A DNA stretch of 64,000 bases, from the NCBI RefSeq assembly GCF_018918265.1, contig NZ_JAHLQC010000003.1:186001-250000 (forward strand). Direction: 5' to 3'. Numbering within the stretch: position 1 is the stretch's first letter; each line of letters begins with the position of its first letter. This document shows positions 18,526 through 27,423 of this stretch, piece by piece. The translations under genes were made by a program, and so were the position numbers. A model generated the notes under the pieces. That model was not told where the DNA came from. It saw only the letters and a program-made list of their open reading frames with translations, and did not search any database. Origin of the DNA: Falcatimonas sp. MSJ-15. Its GTDB lineage: Bacteria > Bacillota > Clostridia > Lachnospirales > Lachnospiraceae.

Positions 18526-18947
18526 ATACTGCTGTTAAACTGAAACTATTCAATTACTTTTGTTAACACCACCCGAATATATAGAATAGATAGTAATATC
18601 ATTACGTCAAAACCCGTCAAAAAACATCAGAAGATATACTAATAAATATGGGACTTGGATACTAGTAAATGGTACTTTAGTATTATAAAGTATATAGAAA
18701 AAAATAAGGTTGATAATGAATATACACACAAAAGGATGTTCACCATATAATTTTGATACAATTACTGTTTCACTTTTAAAAAAAAATGCCTAAACCACGC
18801 AAAAATACGCAAAATTCCTTGACAAACCTAGGCAAAACGTATATAAAAGAAAGTGAAGGTAATAGTTCAAAGCCTAATGGACGAGTACTTTTAAAGCCAT
18901 AAAGGCACATAAAATTATATGATAATCATTAAGAGGAGGAGTCATCC
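18526..18947 (+). promoter_or_regulatory. hup upstream region with consensus sigma-A promoter
   Basis: TTGACA (18819-18824) and TATAAA (18842-18847) are separated by 17 bp. The transcript would have a leader of about 95 bases before the GAGGAGGA site of hup. I see no gene in the preceding 290 bases, only AT-rich sequence. Confidence 0.8.
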
Positions 18948-19223
18948 ATGAACAAAGCAGAATTAGTTGATGCTATCGCAGAAAAGACAGAATTATCAAA
19001 AAAAGATTCAGAAAAAGCTTTAAAAGCTTTTACAGAAGTAGTTGCTGATGAATTAGCAAAAGGTGGAAAGATCCAGTTAGTTGGTTTCGGTACATTTGAA
19101 GTAGCTGAAAGAGCTGCAAGAGAAGGAAGAAACCCAAGAAATGGTGAAACAATGAGCATCCCAGCTTCAAAGGCTCCAAAGTTCAAAGCTGGTAAAGCAT
19201 TAAAAGATTCAGTAAATGCATAA
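18948..19223 (+). CDS. hup: DNA-binding protein HU
   Basis: 91-residue histone-like protein that bends and compacts DNA. It begins MNKAELVDAIAEKTELSKKD and has the HU signature GFGTFEVAERAAREGRNP in the DNA-embracing arm. It has its own consensus promoter, a strong RBS and a terminator, so it is probably a highly expressed single-gene unit. Placement between spoVT and rqcP follows the conserved Clostridia order. Confidence 0.97.
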   Translation: MNKAELVDAIAEKTELSKKDSEKALKAFTEVVADELAKGGKIQLVGFGTFEVAERAAREGRNPRNGETMSIPASKAPKFKAGKALKDSVNA

Positions 19224-19270
19224 TTAGTTAGTAAAAAGTAATATACACATTAATATGTGTTACTGATTAA

Positions 19271-19307
19271 ACTGCCACATCATAATATATGGTGCGGCAG
19301 TTTTTTA
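19271..19307 (+). terminator. Rho-independent terminator of hup
   Basis: ACTGCCACATCAT pairs with ATGGTGCGGCAGT (two G-T pairs), followed by TTTTTT. Confidence 0.85.
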
Positions 19308-19345
19308 CTATATAAAAAAATATAATTGCAAGAAGGAGAAAAAAT

Positions 19346-19585
19346 ATGAGATTAGATAAATATTTGAAAGTATCAAGACTTATAAAGCGTAGAACAGTAG
19401 CCAACGAAGCCTGTGATGGTGGAAGAGTTCTTGTAAATGATAAAGTTGCAAAAGCATCAGTTAATGTAAAAGTAGGTGATATAATAGAGATTCAGTTTGG
19501 TAACAAGTCAACTAAAGTTGAAGTTACTAATATTCAGGATTCTATTAAGAAAGAAGATGCAAAAGAGATGTTTAAATACTTATAA
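19346..19585 (+). CDS. rqcP: RqcP / YabO, S4-domain ribosome quality-control factor
   Basis: 79 residues consisting of one S4 RNA-binding domain (MRLDKYLKVSRLIKRRTVA). The family (formerly YabO or Hsp15-like) binds stalled 50S subunits and supports alanine tailing with RqcH in Firmicutes. An AAGAAGGAG site precedes the ATG. The gene starts the run leading to yabP, yabQ and divIC, as in Bacillus. Confidence 0.92.
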   Translation: MRLDKYLKVSRLIKRRTVANEACDGGRVLVNDKVAKASVNVKVGDIIEIQFGNKSTKVEVTNIQDSIKKEDAKEMFKYL

Positions 19586-19735
19586 GGATTTAGAATGTTA
19601 GAATTAACACAATAATATCGTTCATATAAGTGCCTGCTTTGGCATAGTATATACTGCATATTGATGTAATATAATATATCAGGTGATTGCAAAACACAAT
19701 TATTAATGCGTAGTATATAGATAGGGAGTGTGTAT

Positions 19736-20020
19736 ATGGAAGAGCGAATTGTGTCTAAGAACCATAAGATTACGATAAATAGCAGAAAAAATGGAACGAT
19801 AAGTGGTGTTAATGATGTAATATCATTTGATACAGAGAAGATAATTCTAGATACAATAGGAGGAATTCTCACAATAAGAGGTCAGAAACTCCATGTAAAG
19901 CGACTGTCAGTTGAAAAAGGCGAAGTTGATATTGAAGGGATAGTAGATGGATTTGGTTATAAAGAACAGGGAAAACCTGAGAAAAATAATCAGTCAGTAA
20001 TGAAAAAATTGTTTGGATAG
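19736..20020 (+). CDS. yabP: Sporulation protein YabP
   Basis: 94 residues of the YabP/YqfC family, including the FDTEKIILDTIGGILTIRG core. ATG 19736 is preferred over GTG 19730 because the AGGGAG site then has normal spacing. In Bacillus, YabP localises to the forespore outer membrane and recruits YabQ. It is directly followed by a YabQ-like gene. Confidence 0.88.
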   Translation: MEERIVSKNHKITINSRKNGTISGVNDVISFDTEKIILDTIGGILTIRGQKLHVKRLSVEKGEVDIEGIVDGFGYKEQGKPEKNNQSVMKKLFG

Positions 20021-20024
20021 CCAG

Positions 20025-20417
20025 ATGATACGAGAAGAACTAGAACTGATGGCAGCAGCATTTTTTAACGGGGCAGTGATGTGGGGGATCTATGACATAA
20101 TCAGGATAAAACGCAGAGTGTTTACGACAGGAATAATACTCTCTGTGGCAGAGGATATAATATACAGTATAATTCTTGCGTTTACAATATTTAGAATAAT
20201 ATACATATATAATTCAGGCTATGTGCGTATATTTGCACTTGTTGCAACTTATATGGGCATGGGCATGTTTGAAATCTTTGCAGGAAAATTTATAGTAGAA
20301 TACGGTTCAAGATTACTTAACATAATCCGAATTAATATTATGAAAGTATTAAAAAGACTAACTAAAAGTATAAGAAAAGTAATAAAACTGCTGCGAAGGT
20401 TTTTACCGCAAAGATAA
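20025..20417 (+). CDS. yabQ: Spore cortex biosynthesis protein YabQ
   Basis: About 130 residues with several hydrophobic segments (MAAAFFNGAVMWGIYDIIRI, a second near residue 55, and VRIFALVATYMGMGMFEIFA) and a basic C-terminal tail. This matches YabQ, an outer forespore-membrane protein needed for cortex formation. It follows yabP without a gap. The start is uncertain: TTG 20013 overlaps yabP, while ATG 20025 does not, and neither has a clear RBS. Confidence 0.82.
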   Translation: MIREELELMAAAFFNGAVMWGIYDIIRIKRRVFTTGIILSVAEDIIYSIILAFTIFRIIYIYNSGYVRIFALVATYMGMGMFEIFAGKFIVEYGSRLLNIIRINIMKVLKRLTKSIRKVIKLLRRFLPQR

Positions 20418-20443
20418 CATAGCAGCTTAGGAGGCATAAAGAA

Positions 20444-20743
20444 ATGGCACGTAAAAACAAAACATCTAATAAATTTAACAGTATATGTATAATAGTGATT
20501 CTTCTTGTATTTAGTGGAACTATGATGTTTAAGATGATAGAGACTAATCAGAAGAATTATGACTATAAAAGTGAAGAAGAAAGATTAAAGGCAGAGATAA
20601 GCGAGCAGGAAGCCAAAAAAGAGCAGCTTGCAGAACTTGAAGAAGAGATGAAGACACTCAAATACGTTGAAAAAGTCGCAAGAGAGAAGCTTGGACTTAT
20701 GTATCCTGATGAGATAATATTTAGACAGGATGATAATAACTAA
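20444..20743 (+). CDS. divIC: Septum formation initiator DivIC/FtsB family
   Basis: 99 residues: a short cytoplasmic N-terminus, one membrane helix (SICIIVILLVFSGTMMF), then a coiled coil (EEERLKAEISEQEAKKEQLA) and the VEKVAREKLGLMYPDEIIF segment characteristic of the family. It is a single-pass division protein that pairs with FtsL. A GGAGG site precedes the ATG, and it is last in the yabP-yabQ-divIC group. Confidence 0.93.
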   Translation: MARKNKTSNKFNSICIIVILLVFSGTMMFKMIETNQKNYDYKSEEERLKAEISEQEAKKEQLAELEEEMKTLKYVEKVAREKLGLMYPDEIIFRQDDNN

Positions 20744-20780
20744 AAGCCAAGACATGATAACTAAAAACCACAGAAGCAGT

Positions 20781-20820
20781 AACTTCCACGACAAGTCATA
20801 TAGGGGTGGAAGTTAGTTTT
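20781..20820 (+). terminator. Terminator after divIC
   Basis: Perfect 9-bp arms AACTTCCAC / GTGGAAGTT with a 16-base loop and a short T-rich tail. Confidence 0.65.
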
Positions 20821-20863
20821 ACAAATGAGGAAAAAGTAATAATCAAAAAAATAAAAAAAGTAG

Positions 20864-20904
20864 TTGACAAGTCGAGCTGATATTTGCTATAATACGACTT
20901 GTCA
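20864..20904 (+). promoter_or_regulatory. tRNA-Met promoter enclosed in a perfect inverted repeat
   Basis: TTGACA (20864-20869) and TATAAT (20888-20893) are 18 bp apart. TGACAAGTCG (20865-20874) and CGACTTGTCA (20895-20904) are perfect 10-bp inverted arms that cover the -35 and the start-point. Confidence 0.85.
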
Positions 20905-20909
20905 GTTTT

Positions 20910-20983
20910 GGCGGAATAGCTCAGTTGGCTAGAGCACACGGTTCATACCCGTGGTGTCGTTGGTTCGAATCCAATTTCCGCTA
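20910..20983 (+). tRNA. tRNA-Met (CAT)
   Basis: 74 bases that fold as a cloverleaf: acceptor GGCGGAA with TTCCGCT, D arm AGCTCAGTTGGCTAGAGC, anticodon loop with CAT, and the T arm GTTCGAATC. CCA is not encoded. This position, between divIC and spoIIE, is the conserved site of a tRNA in Firmicutes. Confidence 0.95.
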
Positions 20984-20991
20984 CTGAATAG

Positions 20992-21023
20992 ACCGGTAGG
21001 TATTAACCTGCCGGTTTTTTTTA
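20992..21023 (+). terminator. Terminator of tRNA-Met
   Basis: ACCGGTAGGT / AACCTGCCGGT hairpin followed by a run of eight T. Confidence 0.88.
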
Positions 21024-21155
21024 TCTGTTTCTCTGTAAAGTATAGTTCTAGAAAGCATATATCAGTCATAAATTACACCCGTTCAAAATATATATAGAAT
21101 AGGAATTTGCGAATATAGAGTAGAGAACTTCGAGTATACAATAGGAGTGGGTGTG

Positions 21156-22352
21156 ATGAGACATATAATTGGAACATTTAGAAGAAATGGAGTATCGGAT
21201 AACAACTGTGATATAGACAGAAAGTTTGAGAATGAGAGACTAAGACATGCAGGTGAGAGTCTAAAAGTGCTTGGTGATACATACAGAGAACTTGATATGC
21301 TTAGAAAAGATGCAAAGATAAGCAGAGGGCGTGATGCAGCAGTGAGCCAGCTATATGATATGTCAGATGTGTTCAATGAGTATTCAGGTGCAAGGTGTGA
21401 GAAAGTAACAATATCCGGGAAGAAATATACCAGGCTTACATTGGCGATGCATAGACGAGGAATAAGTGCAGATAATATAACACTTGTTAAAAAACGTGAT
21501 AAATACTATGAAGTAAGTCTTAATGCAAAGATAGTAAAGACTTCATGTGCAACTGCAAAAGAACTTGCTGATATAATAAGTGTATGTTTGGAGAGAAGAT
21601 TTATTCCGGATGAAGCATCAAGACATGTAATTAACAGAGAGTTTAACAGATATGTATTCATAGAAGAAGCACCATACAGAACAATACATGGTGTCGCACG
21701 ATGCAAAAAAAGTGAAAGTGATGTGTCAGGGGACAACTTCTCGGTATGCACACCTGACAGTATAAGAACTGTTATGTGTCTAAGTGATGGAATGGGGAGT
21801 GGCAGGATAGCAAATTGCGAGAGTGAGATAATGATAGAACTCATGGAGAGATTTATGGAAGCAGGATTTATGGAGACAACAGCGATTAAGATGATTAATC
21901 TTGCATTTGCAACAGAGAATTACAACGCAAGGCCGCTTACTATGGACGTAGCAGTGATAGACAGGTACAATGGGCAGATGAAACTAATAAAGCTTGGAGC
22001 TGCACCGACATTCATAAAGAGAGCGAACACTAAAGATGTTGAGATAGTATACTCATCTTCAATGCCGGCAGGAGTATTCGAGCGAGCGGACATAGAAGAG
22101 ACTGGTACAAGCCTTAGCGATGGGGATATGGTAATAATGGTTAGTGATGGAATAATAGATGCCATTAAGAGCGATAATAAAGAAGAATATCTTCAAGGTA
22201 TGATAGCAGCGATGGAAGTCAGTAATCCTAAGATATTTGCAGACCGCCTGCTAAGAGGAGTAACATTAAACAGTGATATGATAAAAGATGATATGACTAT
22301 AATAACAACAGGTATATGGAGCCGAGATACGAAAAACTTGATTTTGACATAA
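21156..22352 (+). CDS. spoIIE: SpoIIE-type PP2C serine phosphatase, membrane domain missing
   Basis: About 398 residues. The C-terminal 210 are a SpoIIE-family PP2C phosphatase with all metal-site motifs visible: SGDNFSV, CLSDGMGSG, MVSDGIIDA and KDDMTI. Residues 1-190 correspond to the regulatory/linker region. In Bacillus the protein has about 830 residues with ten N-terminal membrane helices; none is present here, and only about 130 bases separate the start from the preceding tRNA terminator. ATG 21156 has GGAG at good spacing. It would dephosphorylate an anti-sigma antagonist (SpoIIAA-like) from the cytoplasm, if still used for sporulation. Confidence 0.85.
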   Translation: MRHIIGTFRRNGVSDNNCDIDRKFENERLRHAGESLKVLGDTYRELDMLRKDAKISRGRDAAVSQLYDMSDVFNEYSGARCEKVTISGKKYTRLTLAMHRRGISADNITLVKKRDKYYEVSLNAKIVKTSCATAKELADIISVCLERRFIPDEASRHVINREFNRYVFIEEAPYRTIHGVARCKKSESDVSGDNFSVCTPDSIRTVMCLSDGMGSGRIANCESEIMIELMERFMEAGFMETTAIKMINLAFATENYNARPLTMDVAVIDRYNGQMKLIKLGAAPTFIKRANTKDVEIVYSSSMPAGVFERADIEETGTSLSDGDMVIMVSDGIIDAIKSDNKEEYLQGMIAAMEVSNPKIFADRLLRGVTLNSDMIKDDMTIITTGIWSRDTKNLILT

Positions 22353-22427
22353 AAATTAAGTATTATGTAGAATGTTGATTGTCAGATAAGCGAGAAGCAT
22401 ATGATGGCAGAGTTAAGTATAAGGTTA

Positions 22428-22660
22428 GAATAATAAAACATAGTAACACATATATAGATGATATTATTAAAAAAGTGCGTAAGCGTAAGTATTGAGTTAA
22501 ACTAATAAAATGGAGTAACACCTATGCAGATGATATTACCAAATTGGTATACAAATGTAACTATTAAGTTAAATTGATAAAATAGAATGCCACATATATA
22601 GATAATATTATCAAATTGCCAATAAGTACGCAGATAGAAGAATAAAACCGAAGAATACAT
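22428..22660 (+). repeat. Degenerate tandem repeat, period about 72 bp, three units
   Basis: Three aligned units start near 22428, 22500 and 22571. Each carries AATAAAA-(T/C)AxAGTAACAC, then ATATAGATGATATTA and a variable tail ending in TTAAGTTAAA-like sequence. The array fills the spoIIE-tilS interval. There is no coding potential. Confidence 0.75.
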
Positions 22661-22682
22661 AGTAAAATGAGAGGTGATATAC

Positions 22683-24260
22683 TTGAAAGAAAAAGTTTTT
22701 GCATATATTAGAAAAAACAGACTTATACAAGAAGGAGACAACATCGTGGTAGGATTATCAGGTGGTGCAGATTCGGTAAGTCTGTTTTATATTCTTAGAG
22801 AATATAAAAAAATGGTGCAATTTAAGCTGTATGCTGTCCACATTAATCACAACATTCGTGGAGAAGAAGCACTAAGAGATGAGAAGTATGTGGAAAAAAT
22901 ATGCGAAGAGGAAAATGTACCACTTTTTATTTTTTCATGCGATGTGACAGGAATTGCAAAGAAGAACAGATTAAGTGTCGAAGAGGCAGGACGAATTATA
23001 AGATATGAGAAATTCAGAGAAGTGCTTATTGCACATGGTGGTGGCAAGATAGCAGTTGCACATCATATGAATGATCAGGCAGAGACTATAATGTTCAACA
23101 TGATAAGAGGCAGTGGAATAAAAGGAATTGGTGGAATGAATCCTGCTAATGGTGATATTATCCGCCCGCTTCTATGCGTTAAGAGAGCTGAGATTGAAGA
23201 ATATCTGTCATCGATAGGGAGAGAATATTGTACAGACAGCACCAATCTTCATGATGATTATATGCGCAATAGATTAAGACTTAAGCTTATACCATATATA
23301 GAAGAGAATATTAATGCTAATTTTGTTGAGAATATTAATGAGATGGCACAAATTTTGAGAGAAACAGATGATTTCATGGCTGATTGTACCGATAAAATAT
23401 ATGGTGATTCGCTCATTGAAAAAGAAGATAAAAAAGTTATACTTGATACTAAGATATTAAGAACTGCTCATCCTGCGATAGTGAAAAGAGTGATAAGAAA
23501 GTCATTCCTAGAAGCAGGAATGGGACTTAAAGATGTAACTAAGACACATACAGAAGACGTTGCAGCACTTATAACAAAGACTACCGGAAAAAGTGTGATG
23601 CTTCCGCTTGGATATAGAGCTGTCAATGAATATGAGCGACTTATTATTGCAAAAGAAAGTATTAAAGAGAAAACTGTAATTGGTAAAGTAGTGCCGATAG
23701 ACATTGATTTGACAGGATATAATGTTAATACAATACCAGCAAAAGAGATAAAGACAGCACATACTGACATAGCCACGAGTGGTCTTAATGCCAATACAAT
23801 ACCTGCAAAAGAGATAAAAATAGCACATACTGACACAATTACGAGTGGTTCTAATACCAAGGTAATGCTGACAGAAGACAAAGCAATAATATATAATGAA
23901 CCATATACGAAGACAGTTATTAAGCTATGGTTAGAAGAATGGAATAATAATCAAAAAATATCATCAAATGACTATACGAAAATGTTTGATTATGATAGAA
24001 TAAGTGGTAATTTGCAGATTCGTGCCAGACAAAGTGGGGATTATCTGATCATAGATAAATCAGGCAAAAAGAAAACGCTTAAAGCCTATTATATAGATGA
24101 AAAAATACCCAGAGATAAGAGAGACACAACACTTGTAATAGCAGAAGGTAACAGTGTGTTGTGGGTCTTAGGACACAGAATTAGTGAAAAATATAAAATC
24201 AGCGCAGACACAAAGACAGTTCTGTGCATCAGTATTATGGAGGATTTAGAAAATGGCTGA
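22683..24260 (+). CDS. tilS: tRNA(Ile)-lysidine synthetase TilS
   Basis: Converts C34 of the CAU-anticodon tRNA-Ile to lysidine. The PP-loop ATP motif GLSGGADSVSL is near residue 23, and HHMNDQAET and GSGIKGIGGM follow, typical of TilS. A C-terminal TilS domain ends the protein. TTG 22683 is chosen because GAGGTGA lies eight bases upstream. Between the two domains is an unusual insert with a 22-residue unit repeated twice (TIPAKEIK..HTD..TSG). The gene overlaps hpt by eight bases, the usual tilS-hpt-ftsH operon. Confidence 0.93.
   Translation: MKEKVFAYIRKNRLIQEGDNIVVGLSGGADSVSLFYILREYKKMVQFKLYAVHINHNIRGEEALRDEKYVEKICEEENVPLFIFSCDVTGIAKKNRLSVEEAGRIIRYEKFREVLIAHGGGKIAVAHHMNDQAETIMFNMIRGSGIKGIGGMNPANGDIIRPLLCVKRAEIEEYLSSIGREYCTDSTNLHDDYMRNRLRLKLIPYIEENINANFVENINEMAQILRETDDFMADCTDKIYGDSLIEKEDKKVILDTKILRTAHPAIVKRVIRKSFLEAGMGLKDVTKTHTEDVAALITKTTGKSVMLPLGYRAVNEYERLIIAKESIKEKTVIGKVVPIDIDLTGYNVNTIPAKEIKTAHTDIATSGLNANTIPAKEIKIAHTDTITSGSNTKVMLTEDKAIIYNEPYTKTVIKLWLEEWNNNQKISSNDYTKMFDYDRISGNLQIRARQSGDYLIIDKSGKKKTLKAYYIDEKIPRDKRDTTLVIAEGNSVLWVLGHRISEKYKISADTKTVLCISIMEDLENG
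23731..23862 (+). repeat. 66-bp in-frame tandem duplication inside tilS
   Basis: Two adjacent 66-bp units (near 23731-23796 and 23797-23862) encode near-identical 22-residue segments beginning TIPAKEIK. The array keeps the frame and lies between TilS domains. Confidence 0.85.
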
Positions 24261-24777
24261 CATTAGAGTTCTATTATCAGAAGAACAGATTGATAAAAGA
24301 GTAAGAGAGGTTGCTGTGTTAATAAACAAAGATTATGCAGGCAAATCCGTACATCTTATCTGTGTTTTAAAAGGAAGCATATTCTTTACATGTGAACTTG
24401 CAAAAAGACTTGATATGCCTGTAACTATTGACTTTATGCAGGTATCAAGCTATGGCAGCGATACAGTATCAAGCGGAGTTATTAATATAAAAAAAGAGCT
24501 TGATGAGTCAATTGAAGGAAAAAATGCAATAATTATCGAAGACATAATTGATTCAGGTAATACACTTTACTATTTAAGAGAACTTTTATTAAAGAGAAAT
24601 CCTGAGAGTCTTAAGATATGTACATTACTTGATAAGCCAGACAGACGAGTAAAAGATGTAAAAGTAGATTATGTATGTTTTGAGATACCGGATGAATTTG
24701 TTGTCGGATATGGACTTGATTATGATCAGAAATATAGAAATCTTTCATATGTTGGAGTTGTTGAGAATCTTGATTAA
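24253..24777 (+). CDS. hpt: Hypoxanthine phosphoribosyltransferase
   Basis: 174-residue purine-salvage enzyme that transfers ribose-5-phosphate from PRPP to hypoxanthine or guanine. The PRPP-binding motif IIIEDIIDSGNTL is near residue 95, and the early VLKGSIFF loop and the C-terminal DEFVVGYGLDYDQKYRNL segment are typical. The start lies inside the end of tilS (translational coupling), and ftsH follows after 81 bases. Confidence 0.96.
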   Translation: MADIRVLLSEEQIDKRVREVAVLINKDYAGKSVHLICVLKGSIFFTCELAKRLDMPVTIDFMQVSSYGSDTVSSGVINIKKELDESIEGKNAIIIEDIIDSGNTLYYLRELLLKRNPESLKICTLLDKPDRRVKDVKVDYVCFEIPDEFVVGYGLDYDQKYRNLSYVGVVENLD

Positions 24778-24858
24778 AAAAGATTTTTTAAAGTATGCAT
24801 AAGAGGACAGTTAATTAAGACATTGAGCTGAAGATAATAACGAGAGGAGGTGTGGCTG

Positions 24859-26697
24859 TTGAAAAAACAGTCATTTAGAGGAATTGGTTTTTATATTGCA
24901 TTTTTAGTAATACTTGGAATTGCATATTATTTTGCAAAGACAACAGTTGACAGCAGATATGATTATACTTATGAACAGTTTATAAAAGCACTTGATGATA
25001 AAGAAGTAACTGCTGTAACAATTAAACAGAATAGGGAAGTTCCAACAGGACAGGTACTTGTCAAATTAAAGGGAAGTAATGATTATAGGAAGTTCTATGT
25101 AACAGATACAGGTGATATTGAAAAACTACTTGAGAAGGAATATGATATATATCCTCAGGTAACAGATGTGCCAAGGGATAGTACATTCCTTACAACGATA
25201 CTTCCACTTATAATATCTGTACTGTTCATTGTTGTAATAATAGCAATGATGAATAACAGAGCTGCAAACTCAGGCGGAACTAATGCAAAGATGATGAATT
25301 TTGGCAAGAGCCGTGCGAGAATGTTCAATGCAGCACAAGGCAAGAATGTTACATTTAAGAATGTAGCAGGTCTTCAGGAAGAAAAAGAAGAACTTACAGA
25401 GATAGTAGATTTCTTAAAGAATCCTAAGAAGTATATACAGCTTGGAGCAAGAATTCCAAAAGGTGTACTTCTTGTCGGACCTCCTGGAACAGGTAAGACA
25501 CTTCTTGCAAAAGCAGTAGCAGGAGAAGCAGGAGTTCCATTTTTCAGTATATCAGGTTCAGATTTTGTTGAGATGTTCGTTGGTGTTGGTGCATCACGAG
25601 TAAGAGATCTTTTTGAAGATGCCAAGAAGAATGCCCCATGTATTGTATTTATCGATGAGATTGATGCAGTAGCAAGAAGACGAGGAACAGGCATGGGCGG
25701 TGGACATGATGAAAGAGAGCAGACACTCAATCAGTTACTTGTAGAGATGGATGGCTTTGGTGTTAATGAAGGAATTATCGTAATGTCAGCGACTAACAGA
25801 GTTGATATTCTTGATCCAGCTATACTTAGACCGGGAAGATTTGACAGAAAAGTAGCAGTAGGAAGACCTGATGTAAAAGGAAGAAGAGAGATACTTGAAG
25901 TACATGCAAAAGGTAAGCCACTTGCTGATGATGTGGATCTTGATAAAATAGCACAGACAACTGTAGGATTCACAGGAGCAGATCTTGAGAACCTTATGAA
26001 TGAAGCAGCAATATACGCAGCTAAGAATGGCAATCTTTTTATAAAACAGGAAGATATCAACAGATCATTTATTAAAGTTGGAATTGGTGCTGAGAAGAAG
26101 AGCCGAGTTATATCAGACAAAGAGAAGAAGATTACAGCATATCATGAAGCAGGTCATGCAATACTGTTCCATGTTCTTCCAGATGTCGGACCGGTACACA
26201 CAGTATCAATAATTCCTACAGGTGTAGGAGCAGCAGGATATACAATGCCACTCCCTGAAAAAGATGAGATGTTTAATACAAAAGGCAAGATGCTTCAGAA
26301 TATCATAGTAAGCCTTGGAGGTCGTATTGCAGAAGAGCTTATATTCGATGATATTACAACAGGAGCATCACAGGATATTAAGAGTGCTACAAGCACAGCG
26401 AGAGCCATGGTAACAGAATATGGCTTCTCAGATAAAGTAGGTCTTCTTAATTACAATAATGATGACGATGAAGTATTCATTGGAAGAGACCTTGCACATA
26501 CAAGAAATTATGGCGAAGGTGTTCAGTCAATTATTGATGAAGAAGTTAAGAATATCGTTGATGATTGTTACAAAAAAGCAAAAGATATCATAATGGAAAA
26601 TATTGATGTACTTCACAAATGTGCAGATCTTCTTATGGAAAAAGAGAAAATTAACCAGGAAGAATTTGAAGCTTTGTTCGAAAGTACTAAGGAATAG
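24859..26697 (+). CDS. ftsH: ATP-dependent zinc metalloprotease FtsH
   Basis: 612-residue membrane-anchored AAA+ protease for quality control of membrane and regulatory proteins. Two membrane helices ([17 protein letters not shown] and [17 protein letters not shown]) flank a small extracytoplasmic domain. Then come Walker A GPPGTGKT, Walker [10 protein letters not shown], the SRH region and the zinc motif HEAGH. TTG 24859 is chosen over GTG 24850 since GGAGG then has eight-base spacing. Confidence 0.96.
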   Translation: MKKQSFRGIGFYIAFLVILGIAYYFAKTTVDSRYDYTYEQFIKALDDKEVTAVTIKQNREVPTGQVLVKLKGSNDYRKFYVTDTGDIEKLLEKEYDIYPQVTDVPRDSTFLTTILPLIISVLFIVVIIAMMNNRAANSGGTNAKMMNFGKSRARMFNAAQGKNVTFKNVAGLQEEKEELTEIVDFLKNPKKYIQLGARIPKGVLLVGPPGTGKTLLAKAVAGEAGVPFFSISGSDFVEMFVGVGASRVRDLFEDAKKNAPCIVFIDEIDAVARRRGTGMGGGHDEREQTLNQLLVEMDGFGVNEGIIVMSATNRVDILDPAILRPGRFDRKVAVGRPDVKGRREILEVHAKGKPLADDVDLDKIAQTTVGFTGADLENLMNEAAIYAAKNGNLFIKQEDINRSFIKVGIGAEKKSRVISDKEKKITAYHEAGHAILFHVLPDVGPVHTVSIIPTGVGAAGYTMPLPEKDEMFNTKGKMLQNIIVSLGGRIAEELIFDDITTGASQDIKSATSTARAMVTEYGFSDKVGLLNYNNDDDEVFIGRDLAHTRNYGEGVQSIIDEEVKNIVDDCYKKAKDIIMENIDVLHKCADLLMEKEKINQEEFEALFESTKE

Positions 26698-26702
26698 TAC
26701 TA

Positions 26703-26735
26703 ATGACCGGTGATTTAGAATTGCCGGTCATTTTT
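26703..26735 (+). terminator. Terminator of the tilS-hpt-ftsH operon
   Basis: ATGACCGG / CCGGTCAT arms followed by TTTTT. Confidence 0.85.
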
Positions 26736-26855
26736 ATGACAATTTATTATCAAAAATTACGTTCGAAAAAGTGTTGGCTGTATAAACTGATGTTAAAAAG
26801 CCCAAAAAAAACTAAAAAATATGGTAAACTTTGTGCAGACTTATCGGTTTCCCTT

Positions 26856-26971
26856 TGTTATAATTAAGAACGTAAAAACCCCCCCAATACATTATATAGT
26901 TTTTGCTACACCCCATAAGAAACGAAATACCTTCTCCTAAAAAAGACAGCAGATCGCAGGCTGTCTTTTTT
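26856..26971 (+). ncRNA. Candidate small RNA between extended -10 and terminator
   Basis: TGTTATAAT (26856-26864) is a perfect extended -10; the -35 is weak. About 75 bases later GACAGC (26945-26950) pairs with GCTGTC (26960-26965), ahead of six T. The transcribed span of roughly 100 bases has no ORF and includes a run of C near 26879-26885. It does not resemble 6S, SRP or tmRNA by eye. Confidence 0.35.
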
Positions 26972-27003
26972 ACTGTCTATTTATCTAGCAAGTATCAAGT
27001 ATG

Positions 27004-27221
27004 CATTTAAAAATCTCACAAGGAAAGTTTACGAAGCTACAAGAGGCTTAATATATATCAACAAAAACACGCTCTCGCTAAGTGTCCATCGTAACGGTAC
27101 TAAGTTCGCCACACGTCTTTAACGTGTAGCTTACTAAGTGCCGACGATTACCACATTGTTTTCTTTTGATATATATTAAGCCTCTTGTAGCTGATATACG
27201 TTTTCTAGAGATTTTTAAATG
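27004..27221 (+). repeat. Long-hairpin element, copy A
   Basis: 218 bp bounded by CATTTAAAAATCTC and its inverted partner GAGATTTTTAAATG. A second stem pairs CTACAAGAGGCTTAATATAT with its complement near 27165-27190. The core, AACAAAAACACGCT to GTACTAAGTT and then CTAAGTGCCGACGAT to TTGTTTTCTTTT, is shared with copies B, C and D. Inside the core, ATCGTAACGGTAC can pair with GTGCCGACGAT, leaving an AA bulge. The apical hairpin is ACACGT-loop-ACGTGT. No protein-coding content is credible. Confidence 0.8.
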
Positions 27222-27423
27222 AATTGTTGGCTTACGTTCTAGCTTATAAAACTGGAGAGTAAAAAATATCAACCTATTGGAGTATTATAAAACCCATGTT
27301 TTGGATAATGTAAAGCAGTGATTATAAAATTATATATTTGGGTTAGAATACTAGATTTGGGCAAAATATACTATGCAATAATGACATATAGAATTGCTCT
27401 AAAATCTAAGCGAAAGAGTAGCT

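Noticed and set aside
22353..22673. CRISPR array in the spoIIE-tilS spacer or other repeat arrays
   Set aside because: Repeats are adjacent without unique spacers, units are degenerate and no cas genes are in the window.
27078..27272. Minus-strand ORF within hairpin element A encoding a peptide with KRKQCGNRRHLV, and similar ORFs in copies B and D
   Set aside because: The shared peptide is only the translation of the conserved hairpin core. There is no RBS, and the ends of the frames are not conserved between copies.
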